A stretch of 41,096 nt of DNA from Phycisphaerales bacterium (GTDB lineage Bacteria; Bacteroidota; Bacteroidia; Chitinophagales; Chitinophagaceae), in contig JASGCQ010000013.1 of NCBI GenBank assembly GCA_030054025.1, positions 1-41,096 of the forward strand, read 5' to 3'. The position numbers were made by a program, and so were the translations under genes. The notes beneath the pieces are model-generated. The model did not search any database, was not told the DNA's origin, and saw nothing but the letters and a program-made list of their open reading frames with translations. Of this stretch, positions 1 through 8,181 are shown piece by piece. Within the stretch, counting starts at the first letter, position 1; each line of letters opens with the position of its first letter.

Positions 1-1
1 A

Positions 2-862
2 ACCCTGCAAAAATGGGGTGGTAGTTCTTGGTCAACAACAGCGGTGGCTGCGTTAGGTTACGGTACTTATAATTCTATGGTGATAGATAGTAGTGGTAAT
101 TTGTACCTGGCGTATAGAGATCGTGGCAATGGCTCTAGATTAACAGTGCACAAATGGACGAACAGTATTAGTACTTGGTCAGTGGTAGGCAGTGCTGGTT
201 TTTCGGCAGCTGCGGTTACTTACAATTCGTTGGTAAGAGATGGTGGTAGTGGTAATTTGTATGTGGCATATTCTGCAGGACAGGTATTTGCGCAATCGTT
301 CAATGTACCAGTGGTGCCACTACCGCTGCATTTGCTCCAATTTGAGGCGAAAGCCAATACAGATTGTGGGGTAGATATTCGTTGGACTACGGCTAGCGAA
401 AAGGACATCAATCGTTTTGTGGTGCAAGGCAGTAGCAATGCTAGCGATTGGGAAGACAAAGCTGTTGTACAACCCAGCAAGAATGCTTCGGGGCAACACC
501 AGTACCAATACCAAGATTTATTGGATCAAAGTGGCACTTACTATTACCGATTGATGTACGAGGAAAATGACGGTACAAAAATGTATAGCCCTGTGTCGGC
601 TTTGCGCCTCAGTTGCGCTACCAATAGCCCAAAGCTGTACCCTACAATGACACAAGACAAGGTAACTATTTGGTTGCCCGAAAGCTATGCCGATGCCCAA
701 ATCATGGTATTGAACCTGAACGGTCAGCACCAATATGTAGAACAAGAATCGAATGGGGCATATCGTGTTTTGCACTTAGCTGCCTTGGCGCAAGGCTTGT
801 ATTTTGTTCGTATTGTGCAGAACAATGGGAATACAGTGCATTTTAAAGTAATCAAACAATAA
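2..862 (+). CDS. T9SS-sorted secreted repeat protein (3' part, start outside window)
   Basis: The reading frame is open from base 2, so the gene begins before the window; the GTG at 44 is an internal codon. The visible 287 residues start with two similar ~50-residue blocks (tryptophan-rich start, then SGNLYLAY or SGNLYVAY), which look like beta-propeller blades. A fibronectin-like domain follows (WTTASEKDINRF, then YYYRL), and then an ~80-residue C-terminal domain ending GLYFVRI plus a short basic tail. That order, adhesion-like repeats then a linker Ig fold then a type A sorting domain, is typical of Bacteroidota proteins exported by the type IX system and left on the cell surface or released. 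No catalytic motif is visible. The ligand and function of the missing N-terminal part are unknown. A strong terminator follows 24 bases after the stop. Confidence 0.85.
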   Translation, partial: TLQKWGGSSWSTTAVAALGYGTYNSMVIDSSGNLYLAYRDRGNGSRLTVHKWTNSISTWSVVGSAGFSAAAVTYNSLVRDGGSGNLYVAYSAGQVFAQSFNVPVVPLPLHLLQFEAKANTDCGVDIRWTTASEKDINRFVVQGSSNASDWEDKAVVQPSKNASGQHQYQYQDLLDQSGTYYYRLMYEENDGTKMYSPVSALRLSCATNSPKLYPTMTQDKVTIWLPESYADAQIMVLNLNGQHQYVEQESNGAYRVLHLAALAQGLYFVRIVQNNGNTVHFKVIKQ

Positions 863-885
863 TAAACTATTAATTAAAGCATTTT

Positions 886-927
886 AAAAAGGGCTTTTGT
901 AGTACACCAATACAAAAGCCCTTTTTT
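886..927 (+). terminator. Rho-independent terminator of the T9SS protein gene
   Basis: Perfect stem GGGCTTTTGTA (891-901) with TACAAAAGCCC (911-921), a 9-base loop, A-tract before and six Ts after. It sits just downstream of the stop at 862 and faces the right way. Confidence 0.9.
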
Positions 928-1150
928 GGGTTCACATTTATTATGTGGGGGCTAGGCAAAAAGTTTGGATAACCTAAATAGAAAAAATTTGGGATCAACA
1001 CAAGACCAGTGACCTCTGGACTCCTTCTCCCTCGGATAAGGACAAAGGATGTAGGTTAGCAAACATAAGAAAAGCTGAAGAAATGATAGTCCTTGAAGTG
1101 TGCGACGCAACGAAGTTGGAGAATAAGCATCTACTGACCCCCAAAAACAA
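928..1150. other. Gene-free spacer, possible decayed or dispersed intergenic element
   Basis: No credible gene lies between the two terminators. A minus-strand frame stays open here but runs antisense into urocanase and has no family features. The stretch around 1010-1135 has a base composition unlike a simple AT-rich spacer and no partner copy in this window. It may be a member of a dispersed intergenic repeat, but that is a guess. Confidence 0.3.
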
Positions 1151-1185
1151 AAAGCCCGCCAACATGTGTCGACGGGCAATTTTTT
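1151..1185 (-). terminator. Rho-independent terminator of hutU
   Basis: Seven-base-pair stem GCCCGCC (1154-1160) with GACGGGC (1171-1177), including one G-U pair. Read on the minus strand it is followed by TTTTT. It lies 14 bases after the hutU stop and would end the leftward transcript. Confidence 0.85.
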
Positions 1186-1198
1186 GGAAGTGAATTTT

Positions 1199-2857
1199 TT
1201 ACCAAATATCCAATCCGAATTTTTCTGCATTTGCCTGTGCATCTTCATAGCCTGCATCTTGGTGGCGGAGTACGCCCATTGCAGGGTCGTTGTGCAATAC
1301 ACGCTTCAATCGTTCATCTGCATCAGCTGTACCATCGGCTACAATCACCATACCGGCGTGTAGGGAATAACCCATTCCTACGCCACCTCCGTGGTGAAAG
1401 CTCACCCAACTTGCTCCGCCCGCAGTGCTAATTAAGGCATTCAAAATTGGCCAATCAGCTACAGCATCACTGCCATCTTTCATCGCTTCTGTTTCGCGGT
1501 TGGGCGAGGCTACCGAACCACAATCGAGATGGTCGCGGCCAATTACAATAGGTGCTTTTACTTTGCCTTCGCGCACGAGTTGGTTGAAGAGCAAACCGGC
1601 TTTTTCGCGTTCACCCATGCCTAGCCAGCAAATACGTGCGGGTAAACCTTGGAAGGCGATTTTTTCTTTAGCCATTTTGAGCCAACGTTGCAATCCTTCA
1701 TTCTCAGGGAATAATTCAGCTAATGCTTTATCCGTAGTATAAATATCTTCGGGGTCGCCACTCAAAGCCACCCATCGGAAGGGGCCTTTACCTTCACAAA
1801 ATAAAGGACGTATATAAGCGGGTACAAATCCGGGGAAATTAAATGCATTCTCTACACCACGTTTATCATGGGCTTGACCGCGCAGGTTATTGCCATAATC
1901 GAAAGTGATGGCATCACGGCTTTGCAATTCGAGCATCAGTTTGACATGATGCGCCATGGTGTCTAGGGATAATTTTTTGTACTGTTCTGCATTTTTTTTG
2001 CGCAGTACATTGGCTTCCACCACAGTCATCCCTTCGGGGAAATAACCAATCAATTCATCATGTGCCGATGTTTGGTCTGTAAGTGTATCAGGTGTGATAT
2101 TGCGGTCAATTAATCGTTGTAACAAATCCACCGCATTACACACGACACCGATGGAAAGAGCTTCTCCGGCTGCTTTGGCACGAAGTGATTCGTCAATGGC
2201 TTCATCAATGTTGTGGAACATTTTATCGATATAGCGTGTGTCCAAACGCTTTTGAATACGCCATTCTTCTACTTCTGCAGCAAGGCATACACCTTCGTTC
2301 ATCGTGATGGCTAAGGGCTGAGCGCCACCCATACCACCAAGTCCAGCCGTAACATTCAAAGTGCCTTTTAATGAGCCATTGAAATGTATTTTAGCGAGTG
2401 ATAAGTAGGTTTCGTAAGTGCCTTGAACGATGCCCTGAGAACCGATATAAATCCAGCTTCCAGCGGTCATTTGTCCGTACATCATCAAGCCTTTGGCTTC
2501 TAGCTCGCGGAAATGCTCCCAAGTAGCCCAACGACCCACTAGGTTAGAATTTGCAATCAGTACACGTGGCGCATTTTTGTGCGAACGCAGCACACCAACA
2601 GGTTTGCCGCTCTGTACCATTAATGTTTCGTCTTCATTCAGATTACGCAAACAGTCTAAAATTTTGTCGAAGCTTTCCCAGTTGCGGGCAGCTTTTCCGA
2701 TACCACCATAGACCACCAAATCTTCGGGGCGCTCGGCCACTTCGGGGTCGAGGTTATTTTGAATCATTCGGTAAGCGGCTTCGGTTACCCAATCTTTGCA
2801 AGAAAGGGTAGTGCCTGTTGGTGATTTGATAACTCGTTTGCCCGTTTGTTTGTTCAT
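1199..2857 (-). CDS. hutU: Urocanate hydratase (urocanase)
   Basis: Second enzyme of histidine degradation: converts urocanate to 4-imidazolone-5-propionate in the cytoplasm using tightly bound NAD+. The 552-residue length matches the family (about 555). The motif [10 protein letters not shown] is intact and its cysteine falls at residue 410, the same number as the NAD-proximal catalytic cysteine of the Pseudomonas enzyme. Glycine-rich stretches [13 protein letters not shown] (about 168-180) and [12 protein letters not shown] near the C-terminus are also family hallmarks. The ATG start lies 15 bases after the stop of the upstream nucleotidyltransferase gene, so it may be co-transcribed with genes of unrelated function. 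No other hut gene (hutH, hutI, hutG) is present here, so the pathway is either scattered or continues elsewhere. Confidence 0.97.
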   Translation of the reverse strand: MNKQTGKRVIKSPTGTTLSCKDWVTEAAYRMIQNNLDPEVAERPEDLVVYGGIGKAARNWESFDKILDCLRNLNEDETLMVQSGKPVGVLRSHKNAPRVLIANSNLVGRWATWEHFRELEAKGLMMYGQMTAGSWIYIGSQGIVQGTYETYLSLAKIHFNGSLKGTLNVTAGLGGMGGAQPLAITMNEGVCLAAEVEEWRIQKRLDTRYIDKMFHNIDEAIDESLRAKAAGEALSIGVVCNAVDLLQRLIDRNITPDTLTDQTSAHDELIGYFPEGMTVVEANVLRKKNAEQYKKLSLDTMAHHVKLMLELQSRDAITFDYGNNLRGQAHDKRGVENAFNFPGFVPAYIRPLFCEGKGPFRWVALSGDPEDIYTTDKALAELFPENEGLQRWLKMAKEKIAFQGLPARICWLGMGEREKAGLLFNQLVREGKVKAPIVIGRDHLDCGSVASPNRETEAMKDGSDAVADWPILNALISTAGGASWVSFHHGGGVGMGYSLHAGMVIVADGTADADERLKRVLHNDPAMGVLRHQDAGYEDAQANAEKFGLDIW

Positions 2858-2872
2858 GTAAATGTGTTTTTA

Positions 2873-3343
2873 TTATTTGCTGTCAGTTAAATTTTGAATA
2901 TCGTCCAAATCTTTGTGTCTGCCGGCTACTTTTTTGGTTTGAATTAAATTATTGAGATGAATTAGACGAACATTTACTCCATCAACATTATGTATGTTTG
3001 ATGCTGCAAATAACTCTTCAAATGTTGCGCCTTTAATTTTGTTCATAATATCAATCGCTACCGGTTGTCGACCAAAAGTATAAACATCCATTTCATTATT
3101 GTACAGAAAATTATCTTCTGTCATATCAAAAAGAGGCATTCTGAAAATTGAAAAAGCCTTTTCAATTTTCTTGTAATTTTCTTTTGTTCTTTCTACTAAA
3201 ATATCTAAATCACCCGTTGTTCTTGAATATCCGTGAATAATTACTGAATATCCACCCACTAAGACATACTTCACTTCAGCAATATTCAAAGCGTTCAAAA
3301 AGTCAATAAAATCTTCATTAAAAATATTACCCATTACTTTCAT
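2873..3343 (-). CDS. MNT-type nucleotidyltransferase (DUF6036/AbiEii-like), probable toxin-antitoxin partner
   Basis: Minimal nucleotidyltransferase fold, 156 residues. The signature is plain: VGGYSVIIHG (residues 29-38) then TGDLDILV (43-50), i.e. a GG motif followed by DxD (D45, D47) for metal and NTP binding. The C-terminal KKVAGRHKDLDDI stretch resembles nucleotidyltransferases of the DUF6036 and AbiEii classes. Many such small proteins are one half of two-gene toxin-antitoxin modules in which they nucleotidylate a target or partner. The gene overlaps the small upstream gene by 17 bases in another frame, implying translational coupling. An in-frame ATG three codons later (3334) could also be the start. 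The region looks more AT-rich than its neighbours. Nucleotidyltransferase identity is well supported; the TA role is inferred. Confidence 0.8.
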   Translation of the reverse strand: MKVMGNIFNEDFIDFLNALNIAEVKYVLVGGYSVIIHGYSRTTGDLDILVERTKENYKKIEKAFSIFRMPLFDMTEDNFLYNNEMDVYTFGRQPVAIDIMNKIKGATFEELFAASNIHNVDGVNVRLIHLNNLIQTKKVAGRHKDLDDIQNLTDSK

Positions 3344-3533
3344 TTTTTCTCATCGAAAAGACTGTTTTGTCCATTCGGGGAGGATTATTAATGTCAAAAT
3401 TATAGGCAATACTGTTTAAGTAAAAACTAACTTTCAAACGCTCAATTATTGATTCTGTAGCAAAAGTTTTAGTCTTTTGCTCTTCCTTAAATGTTTGTGC
3501 TTTAAAAGCTGTTCGGTCGAATTTGTAGGACAT
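3327..3533 (-). CDS. Small conserved protein paired with the nucleotidyltransferase
   Basis: A 68-residue, ATG-started protein. The first half, with KFDRTAFKAQTF, reads like the start of a conserved small Bacteroidota family. The second half has ERLKVSFYLNSIAYNFD and then NNPPRMDKTVFSMR, a pattern I recognise from short hypothetical proteins encoded directly before DUF6036-type nucleotidyltransferases. It is strongly basic and has no signal peptide or membrane segment. Its stop lies 17 bases inside the downstream nucleotidyltransferase gene, so the pair is expressed together. A role as the antitoxin or target partner is an inference from gene order and size; no fold can be assigned from sequence alone. 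Confidence 0.7.
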   Translation of the reverse strand: MSYKFDRTAFKAQTFKEEQKTKTFATESIIERLKVSFYLNSIAYNFDINNPPRMDKTVFSMRKNESNG

Positions 3534-3547
3534 TTTTGAACTAAAAC

Positions 3548-4165
3548 TTAGTTAATACCCGGGTTTATAAACTGTTTTGTAGCAATATCATATTCTGCTT
3601 TGTAAGTCTTATTAATAATCCTAATTCCTAAATCTCCATTCAATTTCCATTTGTATTTAAATATAATTCGTTTAGTGATTCGATTGTAGAAATAAGCAAA
3701 ATTCGGATTTTCGATAAACATCATTTGACCTTTAGATCTTCTCTCAACTTTTTTCTTATCAGACTCAGGTACAATTTCTGCTATAAATTTATTGCGTAGC
3801 GTGTCGCCGTTCAATCCTTCGTAGTGTATTTCATTTAAGTCTTTTGTGTTTACTTTGAAAAAATCTAAAACTCCATAATAGTACTTTCTAACAAAATAAG
3901 TTTCGCTCGAATCTTTGTGTAAAGGGAGAATTGTTTCTAATCTATACTTTTTTGTATCTCTATATTTCCCGTTTACCAAGTAGTAAACAATAAATTCTTC
4001 AACTGAAAAAGTTCTTGCGAATTCTAAATGTTTACCTTCTTTAATTTCATTGGTATCTAATTTGGAAACGGATTTATAAAAACTCAAAGTCTCTTTTTTA
4101 GGAGATTGAGCATTTGCCAAACCATTAAACATTAAATAACAGAATAGGAGAAGAAGCTTTTTCAA
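3548..4165 (-). CDS. Secreted protein of unknown function
   Basis: 205 residues with a clear Sec signal peptide: KK, a leucine/phenylalanine-rich core and cleavage after ANA (about residue 19). The start is a TTG codon at 4163-4165; the next ATG would remove the charged and hydrophobic part of the signal, so TTG is preferred. The mature part is rich in lysine, tyrosine and charged residues and contains no motif I recognise. Several short strand-like segments (FIVYYLVNGKY, YFVRKYYYGVLDFF, IIFKYKWKL) suggest a small beta-rich periplasmic fold. It lies between the phosphohexomutase (23-base gap) and the small TA-like gene (14-base gap) on the same strand. Confidence 0.65.
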   Translation of the reverse strand: MKKLLLLFCYLMFNGLANAQSPKKETLSFYKSVSKLDTNEIKEGKHLEFARTFSVEEFIVYYLVNGKYRDTKKYRLETILPLHKDSSETYFVRKYYYGVLDFFKVNTKDLNEIHYEGLNGDTLRNKFIAEIVPESDKKKVERRSKGQMMFIENPNFAYFYNRITKRIIFKYKWKLNGDLGIRIINKTYKAEYDIATKQFINPGIN

Positions 4166-4188
4166 AACGACAATTTTTAAATAGCATT

Positions 4189-5592
4189 TTACAAAATCGT
4201 CGCCTTAATATTCTCCAAAATATCCGCAGTTTCTTCTTTGCTATTACCTTCGGAATATATGCGTAGCAATGGTTCTGTACCACTAGCACGAAGCATCATC
4301 CAGCCGCCATTATCCAAGTGGTATTTAACGCCATCAATGGTTTCTACTTTGTTGAAAGTGTATTTGCCAAATTGTTTGTATTCGCCAGCCAAAGCTTTTT
4401 TAATGATGCTTTCTTTCTTTTCGTTTTCAATCGTGAGGTCGAGGCGGTCGTAACTGAAAGTACCCACAACAGCATAAACCTCTTCGCATAATTGTTTCAA
4501 AGTTTTGCCCGTTTGGGTCATCAAATCATAGATTAACAAACCATCATAAATACCATCGCGCTCAGGGATGTGACCTTTTACCGCAATACCGCCACTTTCT
4601 TCGCCACCCACCAGCACATCTTCTTGTGTCATAATTTCAGAAATATATTTGAAACCAATTGGCGTTACTTCTACTGGCAATCCATAGGCTTCTGCCATAC
4701 GTTTTACACGGTCGGTTACCGAAAAGGCTATAGCTACCTTACCGCTTAGTCCTTTTACCTTGTGCAAATATTGAATGAGCAACAAAATAATATGGTGCGA
4801 ATCTACAAAATGACCATCTTCGTCATATAGTCCAATACGGTCGGCATCTCCATCAGTAGCCAAACCTAATTTTAACTCAGGCGTATTGGCCATTGTTTCG
4901 GATAATGCTCTAAGGTTTTTATCAATCGGTTCAGGTGCTTGACCCAAGAAACCTGGATTGTCATCACAATGAATCAAAACGGCATTAGACAATAGTTTGC
5001 GGATCACATTTTGCCCAGCACCAAACATGGCATCATAAGCTAGTTTGAAAGGTGAATTGTTTAATTTTTCAAAATCAAATTTGCCTTTCAGGTAAGTGAT
5101 GTACATCGCCTCAAGGTCTATATATTCTAGCATTCCCGCATTTTTAAAATGCTCAACGCTGTCTTTGCTTATTGTCACTTCATCAGGAATCAATGCTTCA
5201 ACTTCAGCAATTTCGCGAGGGCTTGTAGGGCCTCCATGAGGACCTTTTAATTTAAAGCCGTTATAACCGACAGGATTGTGAGATGCGGTAATCACCACGC
5301 CTTGTTGTGCTTTTAAATGTAAAACGCCCATTGAAATCATGGGAGTACTCACGAAACCCTTAGCTAGCAATACTTTGATGCCATTTGCACATAATACTTT
5401 TGCGGTTGTTTCTGCAAATAGCGCTCCTCCAAAACGGCAATCATGACCAACAACGACCGTGTTGTTGGTCTCTTTATTGTTCAGCCATGTGGCCAAGCCT
5501 TGTGCTACACGAGCTACATTATAAACGGTGTATTCTTGTGCTATAATGGCACGCCATCCGTCGGTGCCAAATTTGATTTTTTCAGTTTGCAT
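4189..5592 (-). CDS. Phosphoglucomutase/phosphomannomutase family enzyme
   Basis: Alpha-D-phosphohexomutase of 467 residues that moves phosphate between C1 and C6 of hexose phosphates, supplying sugar nucleotides for envelope polysaccharides. All four family motifs are present: the phosphoserine loop TASHNP (Ser104), the Mg2+ loop DGDADR (D247, D249, D251), the sugar-specificity loop GGEESGG (329-335) and the phosphate-binding RASGTEP (435-441). The N-terminus with KFGTDGWRA is typical of the phosphoglucomutase/phosphomannomutase branch. GlmM is an alternative, but the GEESGG loop is commoner in glucose/mannose enzymes. A good -7 box lies 35-42 bases upstream of the ATG, so this is likely the first gene of the leftward unit. 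Confidence 0.92.
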   Translation of the reverse strand: MQTEKIKFGTDGWRAIIAQEYTVYNVARVAQGLATWLNNKETNNTVVVGHDCRFGGALFAETTAKVLCANGIKVLLAKGFVSTPMISMGVLHLKAQQGVVITASHNPVGYNGFKLKGPHGGPTSPREIAEVEALIPDEVTISKDSVEHFKNAGMLEYIDLEAMYITYLKGKFDFEKLNNSPFKLAYDAMFGAGQNVIRKLLSNAVLIHCDDNPGFLGQAPEPIDKNLRALSETMANTPELKLGLATDGDADRIGLYDEDGHFVDSHHIILLLIQYLHKVKGLSGKVAIAFSVTDRVKRMAEAYGLPVEVTPIGFKYISEIMTQEDVLVGGEESGGIAVKGHIPERDGIYDGLLIYDLMTQTGKTLKQLCEEVYAVVGTFSYDRLDLTIENEKKESIIKKALAGEYKQFGKYTFNKVETIDGVKYHLDNGGWMMLRASGTEPLLRIYSEGNSKEETADILENIKATIL

Positions 5593-5626
5593 ATATCGTG
5601 AACTCTTTAGTTCGTTTTTGTGTGCG

Positions 5627-5634
5627 CAAAGGTA
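5627..5634 (-). promoter_or_regulatory. Promoter -7 box for the phosphohexomutase gene
   Basis: Minus-strand TACCTTTG, an exact match to the Bacteroidota -7 consensus TAnnTTTG, about 35 bases before the ATG at 5592. No clear -33 TTTG at the usual distance. A short inverted repeat (GAACT/AGTTC, about 5610-5623) lies in the leader. Confidence 0.5.
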
Positions 5635-5693
5635 CGTTTTTCGTATTATCCATAGCCTAATCAGCCTATTCTAACATCAAAAACTTTGATGTA

Positions 5694-5722
5694 TTGAGAA
5701 ACACACAAAATACTTACCTTTA
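5694..5722 (+). promoter_or_regulatory. Promoter for the envelope protein gene
   Basis: TTG at 5694-5696, an 18-base spacer, then TACCTTTA at 5715-5722 (one mismatch to TAnnTTTG). Transcription would begin near 5728, which rules out the upstream TTG at 5723 as the start codon and favours ATG 5765. Confidence 0.5.
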
Positions 5723-5764
5723 TTGCCTTATTTGGCTCATTGTTATCACTCGAACCATTCTTTT

Positions 5765-6580
5765 ATGCCGATTAAATTTATTACTAAGACATTGTTGGTA
5801 GGATTGTTTATGCTTTCTAGCACTGCCCTAATGGCTCAGACTGCAAAACCCTTTATCAATACTACGGTTAAAAAGCCAAAGCCTTTGACCAAAGAATTGA
5901 GTGCAGGGATTCGACTTAATACTGATGGATGGGGTTTATTCGTGGATAAAGGAAAGGTGATTTCACAAGATGCCAAAAGAATGGATCTGTTTCATGATGT
6001 AAGCTTGCTTCAGCTTGAATTTAGCGAAAGAAGACATCCAAAAGAATTGCGTCAATATGGCTGGGATGTAAAAAAACAAAGCGATAAGCAATATGTTTTT
6101 GGCAAAATCAACAATTTTTATGCACTAAAATTTAATTATGGTAGTCGCAAAATGATAGCTGGCAAACCTTATCCGCATTCTGTTTCTATTCATTGGGTAT
6201 ATGCGGGTGGACTTAGCCTGGGCTTCTTGAAGCCTTATTATATAGAAGCTTACACAAGTAAAGATGGTGGTAAAACTTATTCGAAAGAGCATATCAAGTA
6301 TTCTTCCTCCACCATGAGTTCTTTTTTAAACCCTGTTTATGTAGTCGGAGCATCAGGTTTTAGCACAGGTATTGGCGAAACTAAAATCATTCCTGGGCTT
6401 CATCTCAAATCTGCTTTACATTTTGATTATGCAATAGACAAATTTAAGGTTGCTGCGGTAGAGGTGGGTGCTACTGCAGAATTTTATATCCAAAATATTG
6501 AATTAATGGCCGATCAAAAGGCTGTACCATACTTTTTTAATCTTTACGCCAGCATTCAATTGGGCAAACGCTACAATTAA
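5765..6580 (+). CDS. Probable outer-membrane beta-barrel-like protein of unknown function
   Basis: From ATG 5765 the product is 271 residues and starts with a good signal peptide ([19 protein letters not shown], cleavage near LMAQ). The TTG at 5723 would put 14 polar residues in front of that signal and lies inside the promoter region. The mature part has repeated alternating strands ([57 protein letters not shown]) and ends in an aromatic/basic pattern, as seen in barrel proteins. The sequence [20 protein letters not shown] near the mature start resembles barrel-type Bacteroidota envelope proteins. No enzyme motif is visible. lipA follows after 29 bases. Confidence 0.6.
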   Translation: MPIKFITKTLLVGLFMLSSTALMAQTAKPFINTTVKKPKPLTKELSAGIRLNTDGWGLFVDKGKVISQDAKRMDLFHDVSLLQLEFSERRHPKELRQYGWDVKKQSDKQYVFGKINNFYALKFNYGSRKMIAGKPYPHSVSIHWVYAGGLSLGFLKPYYIEAYTSKDGGKTYSKEHIKYSSSTMSSFLNPVYVVGASGFSTGIGETKIIPGLHLKSALHFDYAIDKFKVAAVEVGATAEFYIQNIELMADQKAVPYFFNLYASIQLGKRYN

Positions 6581-6609
6581 AATTTTGCTCGCATTTTGTG
6601 CGTTTTCTT

Positions 6610-7536
6610 ATGCAAGAGTTAAATGTTATTAATAATACTATCAATCAAGACGAACCAAGACTGAAAAAACCGAATTGGTTGCGTGTCAAATTGCCAACCG
6701 GCGAGGGGTACAGGCACGTTCGAGGGTTGGTAGATACCCATAAATTGCACACCATTTGCGAAAGTGGAAATTGCCCTAATATGGGTGAGTGTTGGGGTGC
6801 AGGTACCGCCACCTTTATGATTTTGGGCAATATTTGTACGCGCTCTTGTGGTTTTTGCGCTGTAGCTACTGGGAAACCCTTGCCTCCTGACTGGGATGAG
6901 CCTCAACGTGTTGCTGAAGCAATTTATTTGATGAAGGTGAAGCACGCTGTAATTACCTCTGTAGATCGTGATGAACTGAAAGATGGAGGATCTATTATTT
7001 GGGCTAACACCATCAAGGCGGTAAGGCAATTGAATCCTGAAACGACACTCGAAACGCTTATACCCGATTTTAGAGGGCAATGGGAAAACCTGCAAAATGT
7101 AATTGATGTAGCACCTGAAGTAGTATCTCATAATATTGAAACGGTAGAACGCCTGACGAAGCAAGTACGCATACAAGCTAAATACCATAGGAGCATGGAA
7201 GTGCTCCGCCGATTGAAAGATGGCGGTATGCGCACCAAGAGTGGCATTATGCTCGGCTTGGGCGAGGCGAAAGAAGAGGTGCTGCAAACCATGCAAAATC
7301 TTGCCGATAATGGATTGGATGTACTGACCATCGGACAATATTTACAACCAACCCCTAAACACTTACCTGTAGTACGTTTTGTACATCCCGATGAATTTGC
7401 CGAATATAGAGAAGCTGGCTATAAAATGGGTTTGGATTTTGTAGAAAGCGGTCCCTTAGTTCGTTCGTCTTATCATTCCGAAAGGCATTTGATAAAGGGT
7501 GAGGGAAGAGCCAAATGGATGGAGGAGCAGCAATAA
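6610..7536 (+). CDS. lipA: Lipoyl synthase
   Basis: Radical-SAM enzyme that inserts two sulfurs into protein-bound octanoate to make the lipoyl cofactor of pyruvate and 2-oxoglutarate dehydrogenases and the glycine cleavage system. Both iron-sulfur sites are visible: auxiliary-cluster cysteines C50, C55 and C61 ([12 protein letters not shown]) and the radical-SAM CxxxCxxC at C76, C80 and C83. The C-terminal RSSY motif that ligates the auxiliary cluster is present. The GTG at 6598 adds four residues; ATG 6610 (MQEL) matches the usual Bacteroidota N-terminus. It shares one carbon-metabolism context with glyA in this window, but lipB and lplA are absent. Confidence 0.97.
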   Translation: MQELNVINNTINQDEPRLKKPNWLRVKLPTGEGYRHVRGLVDTHKLHTICESGNCPNMGECWGAGTATFMILGNICTRSCGFCAVATGKPLPPDWDEPQRVAEAIYLMKVKHAVITSVDRDELKDGGSIIWANTIKAVRQLNPETTLETLIPDFRGQWENLQNVIDVAPEVVSHNIETVERLTKQVRIQAKYHRSMEVLRRLKDGGMRTKSGIMLGLGEAKEEVLQTMQNLADNGLDVLTIGQYLQPTPKHLPVVRFVHPDEFAEYREAGYKMGLDFVESGPLVRSSYHSERHLIKGEGRAKWMEEQQ

Positions 7537-7550
7537 ATAATTGTAAATTC

Positions 7551-7585
7551 AAAAAATGGAAGACTATTTATAGTCGTCCATTTTT
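7551..7585. terminator. Bidirectional terminator between lipA and the ABC ATPase gene
   Basis: Two-part stem with one internal mismatch: GACTAT (7562-7567) with ATAGTC (7570-7575), then TGGA (7557-7560) with TCCA (7577-7580), flanked by an A-run on the left and a T-run on the right. It can end transcripts from both sides and includes the last codons of the ABC gene. Confidence 0.75.
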
Positions 7586-8181
7586 ATTTGATGTTGGCAA
7601 AAATCATATTCACGTTCTTCATTGGATGCTATAATAAGTAGCCGATTCGCCACATATTCTTTTATCCATTGTCGGTATTGGGCTACACCGGCTTGGTCTA
7701 AGTTGGTGCAAGGTTCATCAAGTAATAGGATTGGGCTATTACTAAAGATAGCCTGAGCTAATTTTACTCTTTGTTTCATGCCCGATGAAAAATTTCCTAT
7801 TTGTTGATGACTAGCAGCTTTAAGACCAATGAGTTCAATGACGGAATCAATGTTGCAACCAGATAAAATTGGTTTAAAACTGAAATGAAATTGCAGCATT
7901 TCATTCAGCGTCATCTCTTCAATCAATTCCATACCTGGAGCGCAAAAACTGATGTATCGAAACATTTTTTCTGCGGCTATGGGTTGTTCCATATCGCTGA
8001 AGGTTACTGTGCCTTTAGTAGGCGACTGCATGCCGGCTATAATGCGTAATAGGGTAGATTTTCCACTGCCATTCGCACCTAAAAGTGCATAGCTCTGGGG
8101 GCTTTCAAAATCTAATGAAACGCCTTTAAATATATTGTGTTGTATGAATCTTTTATGAACCGACTCAACTGAGATCTTCAT
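7564..8181 (-). CDS. ABC transporter ATP-binding protein in the lipid A operon
   Basis: A single ABC ATPase domain of 205 residues. Walker A GANGSGKST is at 35-43, the ABC signature FSSGMKQR at 131-138, and Walker B ILLLDEP at 151-157. The switch (H-loop) histidine expected after LIIA is replaced: the sequence reads LIIASNEE, with asparagine 187, a variation also seen in CcmA-like ATPases. No permease gene is adjacent. The ATG lies inside lpxA, overlapping its 3' end by 17 bases, so translation is probably coupled to the lipid A genes. It could energise export of an envelope lipid or a heme-related export as in CcmA, but the substrate cannot be read from the sequence. Confidence 0.88.
   Translation of the reverse strand: MKISVESVHKRFIQHNIFKGVSLDFESPQSYALLGANGSGKSTLLRIIAGMQSPTKGTVTFSDMEQPIAAEKMFRYISFCAPGMELIEEMTLNEMLQFHFSFKPILSGCNIDSVIELIGLKAASHQQIGNFSSGMKQRVKLAQAIFSNSPILLLDEPCTNLDQAGVAQYRQWIKEYVANRLLIIASNEEREYDFCQHQIKMDDYK

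Noticed and set aside
952-1302. Minus-strand frame of 116 codons overlapping the hutU terminator
   Set aside because: It is antisense to hutU's 3' end, contains the terminator, and shows no family pattern or start context.
6619-7338. 239-codon minus-strand frame inside lipA
   Set aside because: Antisense to a gene with complete catalytic motifs; composition is that of a shadow frame.
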